Notes under the pieces: model-generated
Database searches by the model: none
What the model was told of the DNA's origin: nothing
Seen by the model: only the letters and a program-made list of their open reading frames with translations
Origin: Methanosphaerula subterraneus
GTDB taxonomy: Archaea > Halobacteriota > Methanomicrobia > Methanomicrobiales > Methanospirillaceae
Direction: 5' to 3'
DNA length: 64,000 bases
NCBI RefSeq assembly: GCF_052055875.1
Contig: NZ_CP170508.1
Location: 930,001-994,000 of the forward strand
Program-made: the position numbers and the translations under genes
In this document: positions 52,270-60,181 of the stretch, piece by piece
Layout of the letters: the number at the start of each line of letters is the position of its first letter
Position numbering within the stretch: the stretch's first letter is position 1

Positions 52270-53099
52270 GCTCGTCCGCTGAAGGCTTCCAGAAAGGCCG
52301 CCTCAGCCTCCTCATAGGTGTAGGCCATCGAGACCTCAATCCCCTGGTTCTGCAGGGCCCTGATCAACTTCGGGAGCACCGGGATCGTCAGATGGACACT
52401 GCGGAGCAGGTCCTCCTGCAGAAAGATCTCCTCGACGGTCCCCTGGGCGCAGATCCTGCCCTTATCCATCACATAGATGTAGTCTGCCATCGAGGGGATC
52501 AGATCGAGTTCATGCGTCGAGAAGATCACCGTCATCCCGTAGGTCTTGACGAGATCGTTCATGAACCGGATCAGGTCGTCCCTTCCCTCAGGGTCAAGGC
52601 CGGCCGTCGGTTCGTCCATCACCAGCACCTCGGGTTCCATCGCGATCACGCCGGCGATGGCGACCCGTTTCTTCTCCCCGCCTGAGAGATGGTGGGGGAC
52701 CCGGTCATGGAGGTGCTCGATCCCGAGCATCTTGAGGGCAGAACTGACCCGATGTTCCACGGTCTCTGCATCGAGGCCGATATTAGTCGGCCCGAACGCG
52801 ATGTCCTGCGCGACGGTCGGGGAGAAGATCTGATCGTCCGAGTGCTGGAAGACCAGCCCGACGAACTTTCTGATCTCCTTCAGATTCTTCTTCGTGATCT
52901 GTTCGCCCCTGACCAGCACCTGTCCGCTGCTCGGGGTCAGGATCCCGTTGAAGTGCCGGAAGAGAGTGGACTTGCCGGCGCCGTTCGAACCGATCACGGC
53001 AATCCTTGCGTTTCGGGGGGCGTAAAAGTTTACACCGTCGAGTGCCTTCCGATTGGATGTGTACTGGTACGAGAGGTTTCTGGTTTCGATCAGGTGCAT
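52266..53099 (-). CDS. cbiO: cobalt ECF transporter ATPase
   Basis: This protein of 277 residues has Walker A GSNGAGKST (37-45), Q-loop VFQHSDDQIFS, signature LSGGEKKRVAIAG, Walker B VLVMDEPTAGLD and H-loop FSTHELD. ECF-type ATPases have this Q-helix after the Q-loop. The ATG at 53,099 is preferred over a TTG at 53,111, which would add four residues. A run of six T just before the start is odd inside an operon and could attenuate. Confidence 0.93.
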   Translation of the reverse strand: MHLIETRNLSYQYTSNRKALDGVNFYAPRNARIAVIGSNGAGKSTLFRHFNGILTPSSGQVLVRGEQITKKNLKEIRKFVGLVFQHSDDQIFSPTVAQDIAFGPTNIGLDAETVEHRVSSALKMLGIEHLHDRVPHHLSGGEKKRVAIAGVIAMEPEVLVMDEPTAGLDPEGRDDLIRFMNDLVKTYGMTVIFSTHELDLIPSMADYIYVMDKGRICAQGTVEEIFLQEDLLRSVHLTIPVLPKLIRALQNQGIEVSMAYTYEEAEAAFLEAFSGRA

Positions 53100-53126
53100 G
53101 GTAGGACTCAAAAAAGAATTGGTCTT

Positions 53127-53459
53127 CTATCTATTTGGACGTGCAAGTATCTTTGCCGCCCCGAGGACGACCGCAAGGGAGATGATCACGCCTAAAACCA
53201 TCGCGATGACGCCGCCGGATGACCCGAGGCTGTCCCCGAGTGAGTAGTCCTTCAATGGGGCCTCATAGACGAACCTCCCGGGCATATCCTCATTCACCTC
53301 GGCACCCGGCGGAGTATCGCCGGTCAGAGTCTTGTCCCCCTGGATGATCAGGGCCGTGCTCTCCAGCCCGTCGGGGTCGCTCGAAGCGAAGTAGACCGCG
53401 ACGACCGCAATCAGCAGTGCCGCGATGATCCCCACGATCAGAAAGGTCCGGTTATCCAT
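53127..53459 (-). CDS. cbiN: CbiN-like PDGLE-domain membrane protein
   Basis: This 110-residue protein has two membrane helices (about 5-22 and 88-106) around an external segment that starts SSDPDGLES, the PDGLE motif of CbiN/NikN proteins. The auxiliary subunit helps load metal into CbiM. It overlaps the cbiM stop by eight bases. A frame extending to 53,504 would overlap cbiM without resembling the family. Confidence 0.88.
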   Translation of the reverse strand: MDNRTFLIVGIIAALLIAVVAVYFASSDPDGLESTALIIQGDKTLTGDTPPGAEVNEDMPGRFVYEAPLKDYSLGDSLGSSGGVIAMVLGVIISLAVVLGAAKILARPNR

Positions 53460-54096
53460 TGAGGGGCACCCCCTGTGATAGTTCGACGATATCTGGACGG
53501 GCATTCATGATGAGTTGCAGGCCAACGACCGTAATGACGCCCTCGATGAGACCGATCACAGCATGGTAGGTACCCATCGCGATCAGCCCCGGCACCAGGG
53601 GGAATGTGCCTGCAACGAACATCTCGAGTCCACAGGCGAGTGCAGGAATGAAGCAGGCGAGCCAGGCCGCGGCGAATGCAGAGATGCTCATATTTCTGGT
53701 GAGCCCCATCAGCCCGCGGAACGAGTAGAACCCGACGAACCCACCGATCACACCCATGTTGATGATGTTCGCACCCATTGTGGTGATCCCGCCGTCGCCG
53801 AAGATGACCCCCTGGATGATCAGCACCATCGAAAGGATGAAGACTGCGGCGAACGGGGAGCCGAGCAGGATCGCTGCAAGCGCCCCGCCGAGCAGGTGTC
53901 CGCTCGTTCCCATCGTGACCGGGAGGTTGAAGGCCTGGATCGCAAAGATGCCGGCGGCCAGCACGGCGACCAGCGGGATCTTCTCCTCTGTCAATTCGTT
54001 CTTTGCCCAGCGGAGTGCCAGGGCGATGAAGACCAGAGCGATGATCCAGTAGACTACGCCCTGATTGATCGGTATGAATGCGTCAGGAATGTGCGT
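53452..54096 (-). CDS. cbiM: cobalt/nickel ECF transporter S component, CbiM (ACG start)
   Basis: This 214-residue CbiM is placed from ACG at 54,096. Translated from there the N-terminus reads M-HIPDAFIP, the invariant CbiM/NikM start where His2 and the N-terminal amine bind the metal. A GGGGTGA ribosome site is four bases upstream. No ATG, GTG or TTG is available in frame between the stop upstream and residue 35. The nearest ATG (53,994) would delete this segment. GTSGHLLGGALAA and later helices are typical. First gene of cbiMNOQ. Confidence 0.88.
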   Translation of the reverse strand, partial: THIPDAFIPINQGVVYWIIALVFIALALRWAKNELTEEKIPLVAVLAAGIFAIQAFNLPVTMGTSGHLLGGALAAILLGSPFAAVFILSMVLIIQGVIFGDGGITTMGANIINMGVIGGFVGFYSFRGLMGLTRNMSISAFAAAWLACFIPALACGLEMFVAGTFPLVPGLIAMGTYHAVIGLIEGVITVVGLQLIMNARPDIVELSQGVPLNG

Positions 54097-54159
54097 GATT
54101 TCACCCCATTTAGTAATACTAATCCGATGTAATGTATCACCAAGTGATTGAAAAAGGTT

Positions 54160-54170
54160 GTTATTTATAA
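54160..54170 (-). promoter_or_regulatory. TATA element of the cbiMNOQ operon
   Basis: ATTATAAATAA on the minus strand, about 65 bases before the presumed start of cbiM. A leader of roughly 40 bases is expected. The rest of 54,097-54,292 has no gene. Confidence 0.45.
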
Positions 54171-54292
54171 TTCAACGAAGGGCAAAAAAGTCCGAAACGC
54201 ATCTTGATAGTAGATCTGAATGCACCAGAGACCTCGAAGGGACATGGACGCCTGTGTCCCGAAGCGGCCTGTTAGAGAAAGAGGAGAAGGGA

Positions 54293-55453
54293 TCAACCGA
54301 AGATCTGCCGGATCCCCGAATTGATCAACACCCTCATCGCTCCCCAGAGCGCGGGCTTCATCATCAGTTTTTTGATCAGGGCCGAGGGGCGGTCCATATC
54401 CCCGAAGTTAACGATCGATTCGATGATCGAGGGATCGTTCATAGCACGGAGGATCTGATCGATCTCCTGGCTGGTCATCTTCTGCCGGGCAGTGATCAGT
54501 TTGTACCCGACCGCCAGTTCTTTTCCAAAATCGTCCTGCCAGGCCTTTTCGTACCTGCTCAGGGCTGCGTCGTCGTACCGCCCCTCTCCGATGCAGGCGA
54601 TAGCGGTCTCTGCTGCCAGGCGGGCGGAGCGGATGCCAGTGTAGACTCCGCCGCCCGAGGTCGGCTTGGCAAATCCTGCCGCGTCCCCGACGATCAGAGC
54701 CTGCCTTCCATAGGTCTTTCCAATCACCCCGAGTGGGATCGTGCCGGTGACCAGGTGCAGGCATGAACCCGGAAATCGTCCTAAAAATCGTTCGAACTTC
54801 TCTTTAACCCCACTGGTCCCGCAGAGCCCGACCCGGATCCGCCGGGGGGCGAGCGGGATCTGCCAGCCGAAGAACTCGGGGGAGGCGTCCGGGTAGATCT
54901 CGACAAACCTGGGGTTGACCGGTTCAGACACCGCAAGGTCGGCCTGAATCCCGGAGAGATAGGTTTGAGCCCGGGGCAGGCCGAGCGATCGCGCCACCGT
55001 CGACCGCGGGCCGTCGGCCCCGATCAGGAGCCGATACCCGATCGACCGCTCTCCGCTGATCCCCCGGGTCATGACAGAGTTTCCGGATATGCCGGTGAAC
55101 CCCGTCTTCAGCATGAATTCAGCCCCAGCATCTGCAGCGGCTGCTGCCATTTCACGATCGAGCACACCCCGGTCGACCACGTAGGCCTTCGTCTTCCCTG
55201 CATCAAAGAGGAGTGAACCGCCGAGGTCCGATGTGATCCGAGCGCCCTGAACCGTATTCAGGATAGACCGTTCTGACACCTGGCACTCGGCAAAGGCAGC
55301 CTCTGAAAGAAGACCGGCACACTGGACCGGGTATCCGATCGTCGCATGCTCCTCAATCACCAGCGTCGAGAGGCCGGCTGCTGCACAGGACGCGGCTGTT
55401 GCAGTCCCTGCAGGCCCGGCCCCAACCACCACCACATCATAGGTTTTGCTCAT
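54293..55453 (-). CDS. geranylgeranyl reductase-family FAD protein
   Basis: This protein of 386 residues is FAD-dependent. The Rossmann motif VVVVGAGPAGTATA is near the start. YPVQCAGLLS follows, the conserved substrate/FAD-side cysteine region, then LIGADGPRSTVAR, and late GDAAGFAKPTSGGGVYTGI. Archaeal members saturate geranylgeranyl chains of membrane lipids, and others act on quinones. The start at 55,453 (MSKTYDVVVVGAG) is chosen because it gives the standard FAD-fold start. A frame to 55,516 adds a hydrophobic stretch unlike the family. Confidence 0.9.
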   Translation of the reverse strand: MSKTYDVVVVGAGPAGTATAASCAAAGLSTLVIEEHATIGYPVQCAGLLSEAAFAECQVSERSILNTVQGARITSDLGGSLLFDAGKTKAYVVDRGVLDREMAAAAADAGAEFMLKTGFTGISGNSVMTRGISGERSIGYRLLIGADGPRSTVARSLGLPRAQTYLSGIQADLAVSEPVNPRFVEIYPDASPEFFGWQIPLAPRRIRVGLCGTSGVKEKFERFLGRFPGSCLHLVTGTIPLGVIGKTYGRQALIVGDAAGFAKPTSGGGVYTGIRSARLAAETAIACIGEGRYDDAALSRYEKAWQDDFGKELAVGYKLITARQKMTSQEIDQILRAMNDPSIIESIVNFGDMDRPSALIKKLMMKPALWGAMRVLINSGIRQIFG

Positions 55454-55590
55454 CTTCAGGAAATATATGGCGCCGGGGATTATAGCGCTGATGGAAAGGA
55501 CCAGTACTGGTTTCAAAGGGCATTTCGATCGTAACGATACGGAAAGTTAATCCTTTCCAGAGACGAGATTATTATTAACGAGGGTCGATC

Positions 55591-55887
55591 ATGCCGTTCT
55601 GCAACAACTGTGGGATACAGATCTCTGAAGGAAAGAGTTACTGTGATGCATGTGGCAGACGACTAGATCATCTTGACTCATCACTCAGGATGCTGATACC
55701 TGACAACCCGAAACCAGGAAATATTCGGTGGAATGTGGTCCTGGGTATGCCGGTCGGATTGATCGTCGGTCTCGGGCTGGCCACGCTTCTGCTCGGCGCG
55801 GGGTATTACCTGCAGGCAGCGATGATCATCGGCATCGGTGCTGTCGGGCTGGTGCTGGTTCGGTTCCTAGACACACGGTACCGATAA
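55591..55887 (+). CDS. zinc-ribbon two-helix membrane protein
   Basis: This 98-residue protein has an N-terminal ribbon (CNNCGIQI with CDACGRR, residues 4-23), a polar linker and two hydrophobic helices (about 48-68 and 73-90, GMPVGLIVGLGLATLLLGAG, MIIGIGAVGLVLV). Same scheme as three other genes in this window but smallest. Function unknown. Confidence 0.75.
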   Translation: MPFCNNCGIQISEGKSYCDACGRRLDHLDSSLRMLIPDNPKPGNIRWNVVLGMPVGLIVGLGLATLLLGAGYYLQAAMIIGIGAVGLVLVRFLDTRYR

Positions 55888-55892
55888 TTGTC

Positions 55893-55898
55893 TTTTTT
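55893..55898 (+). terminator. poly-T terminator
   Basis: Six T, five bases after the stop of the small zinc-ribbon gene. Confidence 0.5.
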
Positions 55899-55942
55899 GT
55901 TCCAGGGATCGAACAAGTGGGTCCAATTCGCAGAACACAACT

Positions 55943-55949
55943 AAAAAAA
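55943..55949 (-). terminator. poly-T terminator of the DEAD-box gene
   Basis: Seven T on the minus strand, six bases past the stop at 55,956. Confidence 0.55.
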
Positions 55950-55955
55950 GGGGAA

Positions 55956-57608
55956 TTACCGCTGGTTTGCGGGTTCGATGTTGATCGTATTCCCTTTGAT
56001 CTGGTTCTTATTCATGATCTGGTAGACAGTCTTTGCGTGCTCGAGCGGCACCTCGACGAATGAATAACTGTCAAAGATGTTGATTGCCCCGATCGACTTG
56101 CCTGGGATCCCGGTCTCGCCGGCGATCGCACCAAGGATGTCCTTTGCCCGGACATTATGGTTCCTGCCGACATTGAGGAAGAACCTGACCATACCCGCCT
56201 CGGCACCGGTGTTCTTGAAGTCCGGCTCGGCTGCGCTCTCCTCCTTGGTGTCACGTTCCATCCGCATCTTCAGCAATGCCGCTGCGATGTCGAGCGAGGA
56301 GTAATCGTCTCGCATCAGTTTCTCGATCATCGAGGCGTACTTCTCAAGCCCGCCTGCATCGACGATGGTCTTCACCTTCTCGATGAAGAGCGTGGTCCGG
56401 ATCTCCTCGACGTCCGAGAGGGTCGGCACCTGCGCCTGGATCACACGGGTGTTGGTGTACCGCTGGATGTCACGGATCTTCCAGATCTCCTTGCCTGAAA
56501 CGAAGGTGAACGCCCGCCCGGTCCTGCCGGCCCGCCCGGTCCTGCCGATCCGGTGAACGTAATACTCCTCGTCCTGCGGAACATCATAGTTGAAGACCGC
56601 TTCGATATCGTCGACATCGATCCCACGGGCTGCAACATCCGTCGCGACCAAGATATCGATTCCACCTGATCTGAACCTGCCCATCACCCGGTCGCGCTGC
56701 GACTGCTTCAGGTCTCCATGGAGAGCCTCTGCAGCGTATCCCCTGACCTGCAGCTGTCCGACCAGTTCGTCGACCCGCCGCTTGGTGTTGCAGAAGATCA
56801 GGGTCAACTTTGGGTTGTAGATGTCGAGCAGCCGGGTCAGCGCCTCGAGCTTCAGCGACTCGCGGACCTCGTAGTAGATCTGTTCAACCGCTGCAACCGT
56901 CAGTTCCTTGTGGGTGACCTTGACCATCTTCGGGTTCTTCTGGAACCGCTTGGTCAGCTCCAGGATCGGCTGCGACATTGTGGCCGAGAAGAGCGTGGTC
57001 TGTCGGTCTGCCGGGGTCGTCTTGAGGATCATCTCGATATCGTCCCGGAAGCCCATGTCCAGCATCTCGTCCGCCTCATCCAGGACAACGGTCTTCACAT
57101 GATCGAATACCAGCGTCCCGCGGCGCATATGATCCATGACCCTGCCGGGGGTCCCGATCACGACCTGAACGCCCCGTCTGAGGGCATCGAACTGCCGCTC
57201 GATTGGCTGACCGCCATAGATTGGCAGGATCGCGATCCCGCGCCGGTACCGTGCCAGTTTGCTCAGTTCCTCGGCGATCTGGATGGTCAACTCGCGGGTT
57301 GGACTGAGAATCAGGGCCTGAACATGTTTGTCCTGGGGATCGATCTTCTCAAGCGTTGGTATTCCAAAAGCCGCTGTTTTGCCGGTCCCAGTCTGGGCCT
57401 GGCCGATCACATCAAATCCCTGGTGGATCAGGGGGATCGCCATCTGCTGGATCGGGGTCGGCTCTTCGAACCCGAGATCAACGATGGCCTTCTGGATCTC
57501 CTTTGAGATACCCAGTGCCTCGAATGCATTAGTAACAGGTTCGGCCGGTGTATCAGTATTGGATATCTTCTCTATTGTATCGCTCACAGTACCTCTTCTC
57601 CTTATCAT
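55956..57608 (-). CDS. DEAD-box RNA helicase with DbpA-like RNA-binding domain
   Basis: This protein of 550 residues has the Q-motif (FEEPTPIQQMAIP), motif I AQTGTGKT, GTPGRVMDH, DEAD in VVLDEADEMLDMGF, SAT motif III, and VI HRIGRTGRAG. The C-terminal about 75 residues (MVRFFLNVGRNHNVRAKDIL, IGAINIFDSYSFVEVP) form the DbpA/CsdA-type RNA-binding domain. Bacterial homologues act in ribosome assembly and cold response. GGAGG lies six bases before ATG 57,608. A frame to 57,698 is not supported by a ribosome site. Confidence 0.95.
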   Translation of the reverse strand: MIRRRGTVSDTIEKISNTDTPAEPVTNAFEALGISKEIQKAIVDLGFEEPTPIQQMAIPLIHQGFDVIGQAQTGTGKTAAFGIPTLEKIDPQDKHVQALILSPTRELTIQIAEELSKLARYRRGIAILPIYGGQPIERQFDALRRGVQVVIGTPGRVMDHMRRGTLVFDHVKTVVLDEADEMLDMGFRDDIEMILKTTPADRQTTLFSATMSQPILELTKRFQKNPKMVKVTHKELTVAAVEQIYYEVRESLKLEALTRLLDIYNPKLTLIFCNTKRRVDELVGQLQVRGYAAEALHGDLKQSQRDRVMGRFRSGGIDILVATDVAARGIDVDDIEAVFNYDVPQDEEYYVHRIGRTGRAGRTGRAFTFVSGKEIWKIRDIQRYTNTRVIQAQVPTLSDVEEIRTTLFIEKVKTIVDAGGLEKYASMIEKLMRDDYSSLDIAAALLKMRMERDTKEESAAEPDFKNTGAEAGMVRFFLNVGRNHNVRAKDILGAIAGETGIPGKSIGAINIFDSYSFVEVPLEHAKTVYQIMNKNQIKGNTINIEPANQR

Positions 57609-57892
57609 ACTGGTCCTCCTGCTACTTCCTTCTTGCCCCTGCAGAGCAGGTCCTGACAGAACCAGCCAGGGCATCATTCTGGTGGGTCTGATCGACATAA
57701 GGGAAGCGCGGCCCCGGAAGAGTAGATCCTGGTGAAAAAGGGGTAATTCTGCCCCAGATGTGGATATCTAAGTGTCTGCGCGGCGCTGTGAGGATGTATG
57801 ACTGCAATAATTTATCTGCATGGACTTAACAAACTTATCCTTATGAATGATACGCATCCTCTCGGCAACGCTCCTGTAAGGAGGCTGCTGCC

Positions 57893-59080
57893 ATGAAACT
57901 GTACAGATCCCTGCTGATCACCGGACTGGTGATGCTCTGCTGTGTCACGATGGCCAGTGCAGGCGGGATGGCCATGTTCAAGGTCGCCTGTCCAGAGAAC
58001 GTGAACACCGGCGATGTCGTGACCGCAACGATCATTATGGACAATAATCTGAACCCTGTCGCATCCGATATCTCCCTTGTCGTCGACTGGGACGGCAGTG
58101 TGCTCCAGTACCAGAAGACCGATTTCCAGGTTGGCAACACCACATCTACAGAGTTGTATGGCACGCATACCCTTGAGATGATGTTCGGTGATTTCACCAA
58201 GGGGTACAAGAATGGAGAATATGACATGGCAGTGATAACGTTCGTCGCGATCGGCCCGGGTGAAACGGCACCAAAGGTCCGGGTTCAGCGTATGAACGAT
58301 CTCGAAGGGAACGATGTCTCCGGAAAGACCGAGGTGAAGACCACGACGATCACGGTCATCGGCGATGCGATCACAGGCCCGATTCCGACGGTGGCACAGA
58401 CCACGGCCCAGACCGTTGCAACAGTTCCGACCGTCCAGCAGGTTGTCACCCTGGTTGCCACCCAGGTCCCGGTGACCCAGCCGGTCCAGACCTGGCCGGT
58501 CGCGGCCCAGCAGCAGAGCTGGCCACTCCCCGGACAGCAGGTTACCGTGACCCCACAGCAGGGACTCCAGCAGGGCGTATCGTCCGGCCTGCCAGCCGCA
58601 GCCACAACAATCCCGACACTCTTCCCAGGCACTGCAGCCACCACCTGGCCACCGGTGGGATATTCACAGGCCACCATCTCATCGAACCAGACCGCATATC
58701 AACCGGTCCAGACCTACCAGTCAGTCTATCAGAACAGTTCATCAGGCATCCAGAACAGCGGCGATATGAGTTTCCAGTCCTTTGTTGCAGCCAGCGGACA
58801 GAGCCAGAACTACAACCCGAACAGTTCCACAACAGGTAATTCAGCCGGCACCTCAGACTTCAACTCGTTGATCGAGACCTCGCAGACCACGATCCCGGCG
58901 ACCCAGAACGGTCTTGGGATCCAGAAGGACTCTTCGTTTGGAACGAACTCGTCGACCACCAACAAGACAGCTACAACGACCACAACGACGAAGAAATCCG
59001 GGTCGATGTTTGGGCTGTTGAGCGTTGCAGCACTGGCAGGGGTTGCCCTGATCGCTGCACGGCAGAGAAAGAACGAATAA
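57893..59080 (+). CDS. secreted cohesin-like protein with Thr/Gln-rich stalk and C-terminal anchor
   Basis: This 395-residue exported protein has a signal peptide ending TMASAG and a beta-sandwich domain (about 25-155). The latter has cohesin features (VNTGDVVTATIIMDNN, ISLVVDWDGSVLQYQ, YDMAVITFVAIGPGETAP). A long Thr/Gln/Ser-rich stalk (about 165-365) follows, and then a C-terminal helix before a basic end, MFGLLSVAALAGVALIAARQR. The anchor resembles archaeosortase-type tails but lacks an obvious PGF motif. GGAGG is eight bases before the ATG. Confidence 0.8.
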   Translation: MKLYRSLLITGLVMLCCVTMASAGGMAMFKVACPENVNTGDVVTATIIMDNNLNPVASDISLVVDWDGSVLQYQKTDFQVGNTTSTELYGTHTLEMMFGDFTKGYKNGEYDMAVITFVAIGPGETAPKVRVQRMNDLEGNDVSGKTEVKTTTITVIGDAITGPIPTVAQTTAQTVATVPTVQQVVTLVATQVPVTQPVQTWPVAAQQQSWPLPGQQVTVTPQQGLQQGVSSGLPAAATTIPTLFPGTAATTWPPVGYSQATISSNQTAYQPVQTYQSVYQNSSSGIQNSGDMSFQSFVAASGQSQNYNPNSSTTGNSAGTSDFNSLIETSQTTIPATQNGLGIQKDSSFGTNSSTTNKTATTTTTTKKSGSMFGLLSVAALAGVALIAARQRKNE

Positions 59081-59092
59081 TCAAACTATCTC

Positions 59093-59098
59093 TTTTTT
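59093..59098 (+). terminator. poly-T terminator of the cohesin-like gene
   Basis: Six T, 12 bases after the stop. The rest of 59,099-59,378 shows no gene. Confidence 0.55.
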
Positions 59099-59378
59099 CA
59101 AGTGCGTCAGGTACCGCCGGTTTTGAATTCTTCATCGACACCGGCCAGATAACGATCTTCTGGAAAAAGAACTGAATTGAAGATCTTATTCCACTGGCTT
59201 TTTTGCCGGATGGTCGTCCCCAGGGCAGTTACCGGATATGATCACGATCAGGGTATCGGAAGCATGCCCAGCCCAATTACCGTCAGTTCAATGATCATCT
59301 GGCCTGAGGTGAGGGTACCTGTGCAGAACCATCCGGGGACCTGATGAGATGGCCGGGAACTGTGCTGAACAGACCGGG

Positions 59379-59930
59379 TTACAGGTTTATGATCTGGATC
59401 ACCAGCGGTTTAACGATAGGTGCAGCCCAGTTCAATGGCCCCTGGGCGAACTGGGTAGGATCGTCCCGGTACAGGGCGCCGGCCAGACAGAGGCTGCTGA
59501 TCACGACCAGCCCGAACAGCGCCCAGAGAAAACTCGGGTGATCATGCAGGTATACCAGGTACGTGGCATAGTCCCTCCGCGGACGAAGCGACCGGCGCAA
59601 CAGGTGGAGTACATAGAGCACCAGCAGGACACCCAGAGTCCAGGGGAGGATGGTGAAGACCATCTGTTCACCCAGGTGAACCCCCGGGGTGCGGAACGAG
59701 AAGAACGTGAAGAAGAGCGGGACACCGATCATCAGGGCTGAAAACCACCAGTTCCCATAATACCAGAAACGCAATGCATCCCAGACATATGCAAAGATCC
59801 CGAGGAGGAAACCGACACGGAGCAGCAGCGGCGCCACCTCGGAGAGAGCAGGAATCAGGGTGAGGACGATACCAGTACAAAAGACGAGCAGAGCGACCCT
59901 GGCGAAATTACCCGGCGATATGAGGGACAT
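59379..59930 (-). CDS. five-helix membrane protein of unknown function
   Basis: This 183-residue protein has about five helices (FARVALLVFCTGIVLTLIP, LLLRVGFLLGIFAYVWDAL, FSALMIGVPLFFTFF, TILPWTLGVLLVLYVL, SFLWALFGLVVISSLC). A short basic cytoplasmic loop LRRSLRPRRDY follows. No transporter motif is seen. A TATA-like TTATATGC lies about 30 bases upstream, so the transcript may be nearly leaderless. Confidence 0.7.
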   Translation of the reverse strand: MSLISPGNFARVALLVFCTGIVLTLIPALSEVAPLLLRVGFLLGIFAYVWDALRFWYYGNWWFSALMIGVPLFFTFFSFRTPGVHLGEQMVFTILPWTLGVLLVLYVLHLLRRSLRPRRDYATYLVYLHDHPSFLWALFGLVVISSLCLAGALYRDDPTQFAQGPLNWAAPIVKPLVIQIINL

Positions 59931-60181
59931 GGTGAACTGATCAGAGATCTGTGCCGGAGCATATAATCATGATCACATGCCTTTGACCGGAAAGATACAG
60001 TTCGCCGGGTTTATGTAGATGGTCGATGATATCATTCTCCAGTGCAGGTGGAAGCGGATGGACGAACAGTGCGGTGAACGATGAAAGGTAAAAGAAGGAT
60101 TGCTGACCTGTCAGAGGAACCTGTTTTCAGGGTGAAGCCAGATGCACCATCGATGCCACACCTGCCCAGAGGGAAAGGAGT
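59931..60181. other. divergent intergenic region
   Basis: Holds the promoter of the minus-strand membrane gene. No gene is seen on either strand. Confidence 0.35.
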
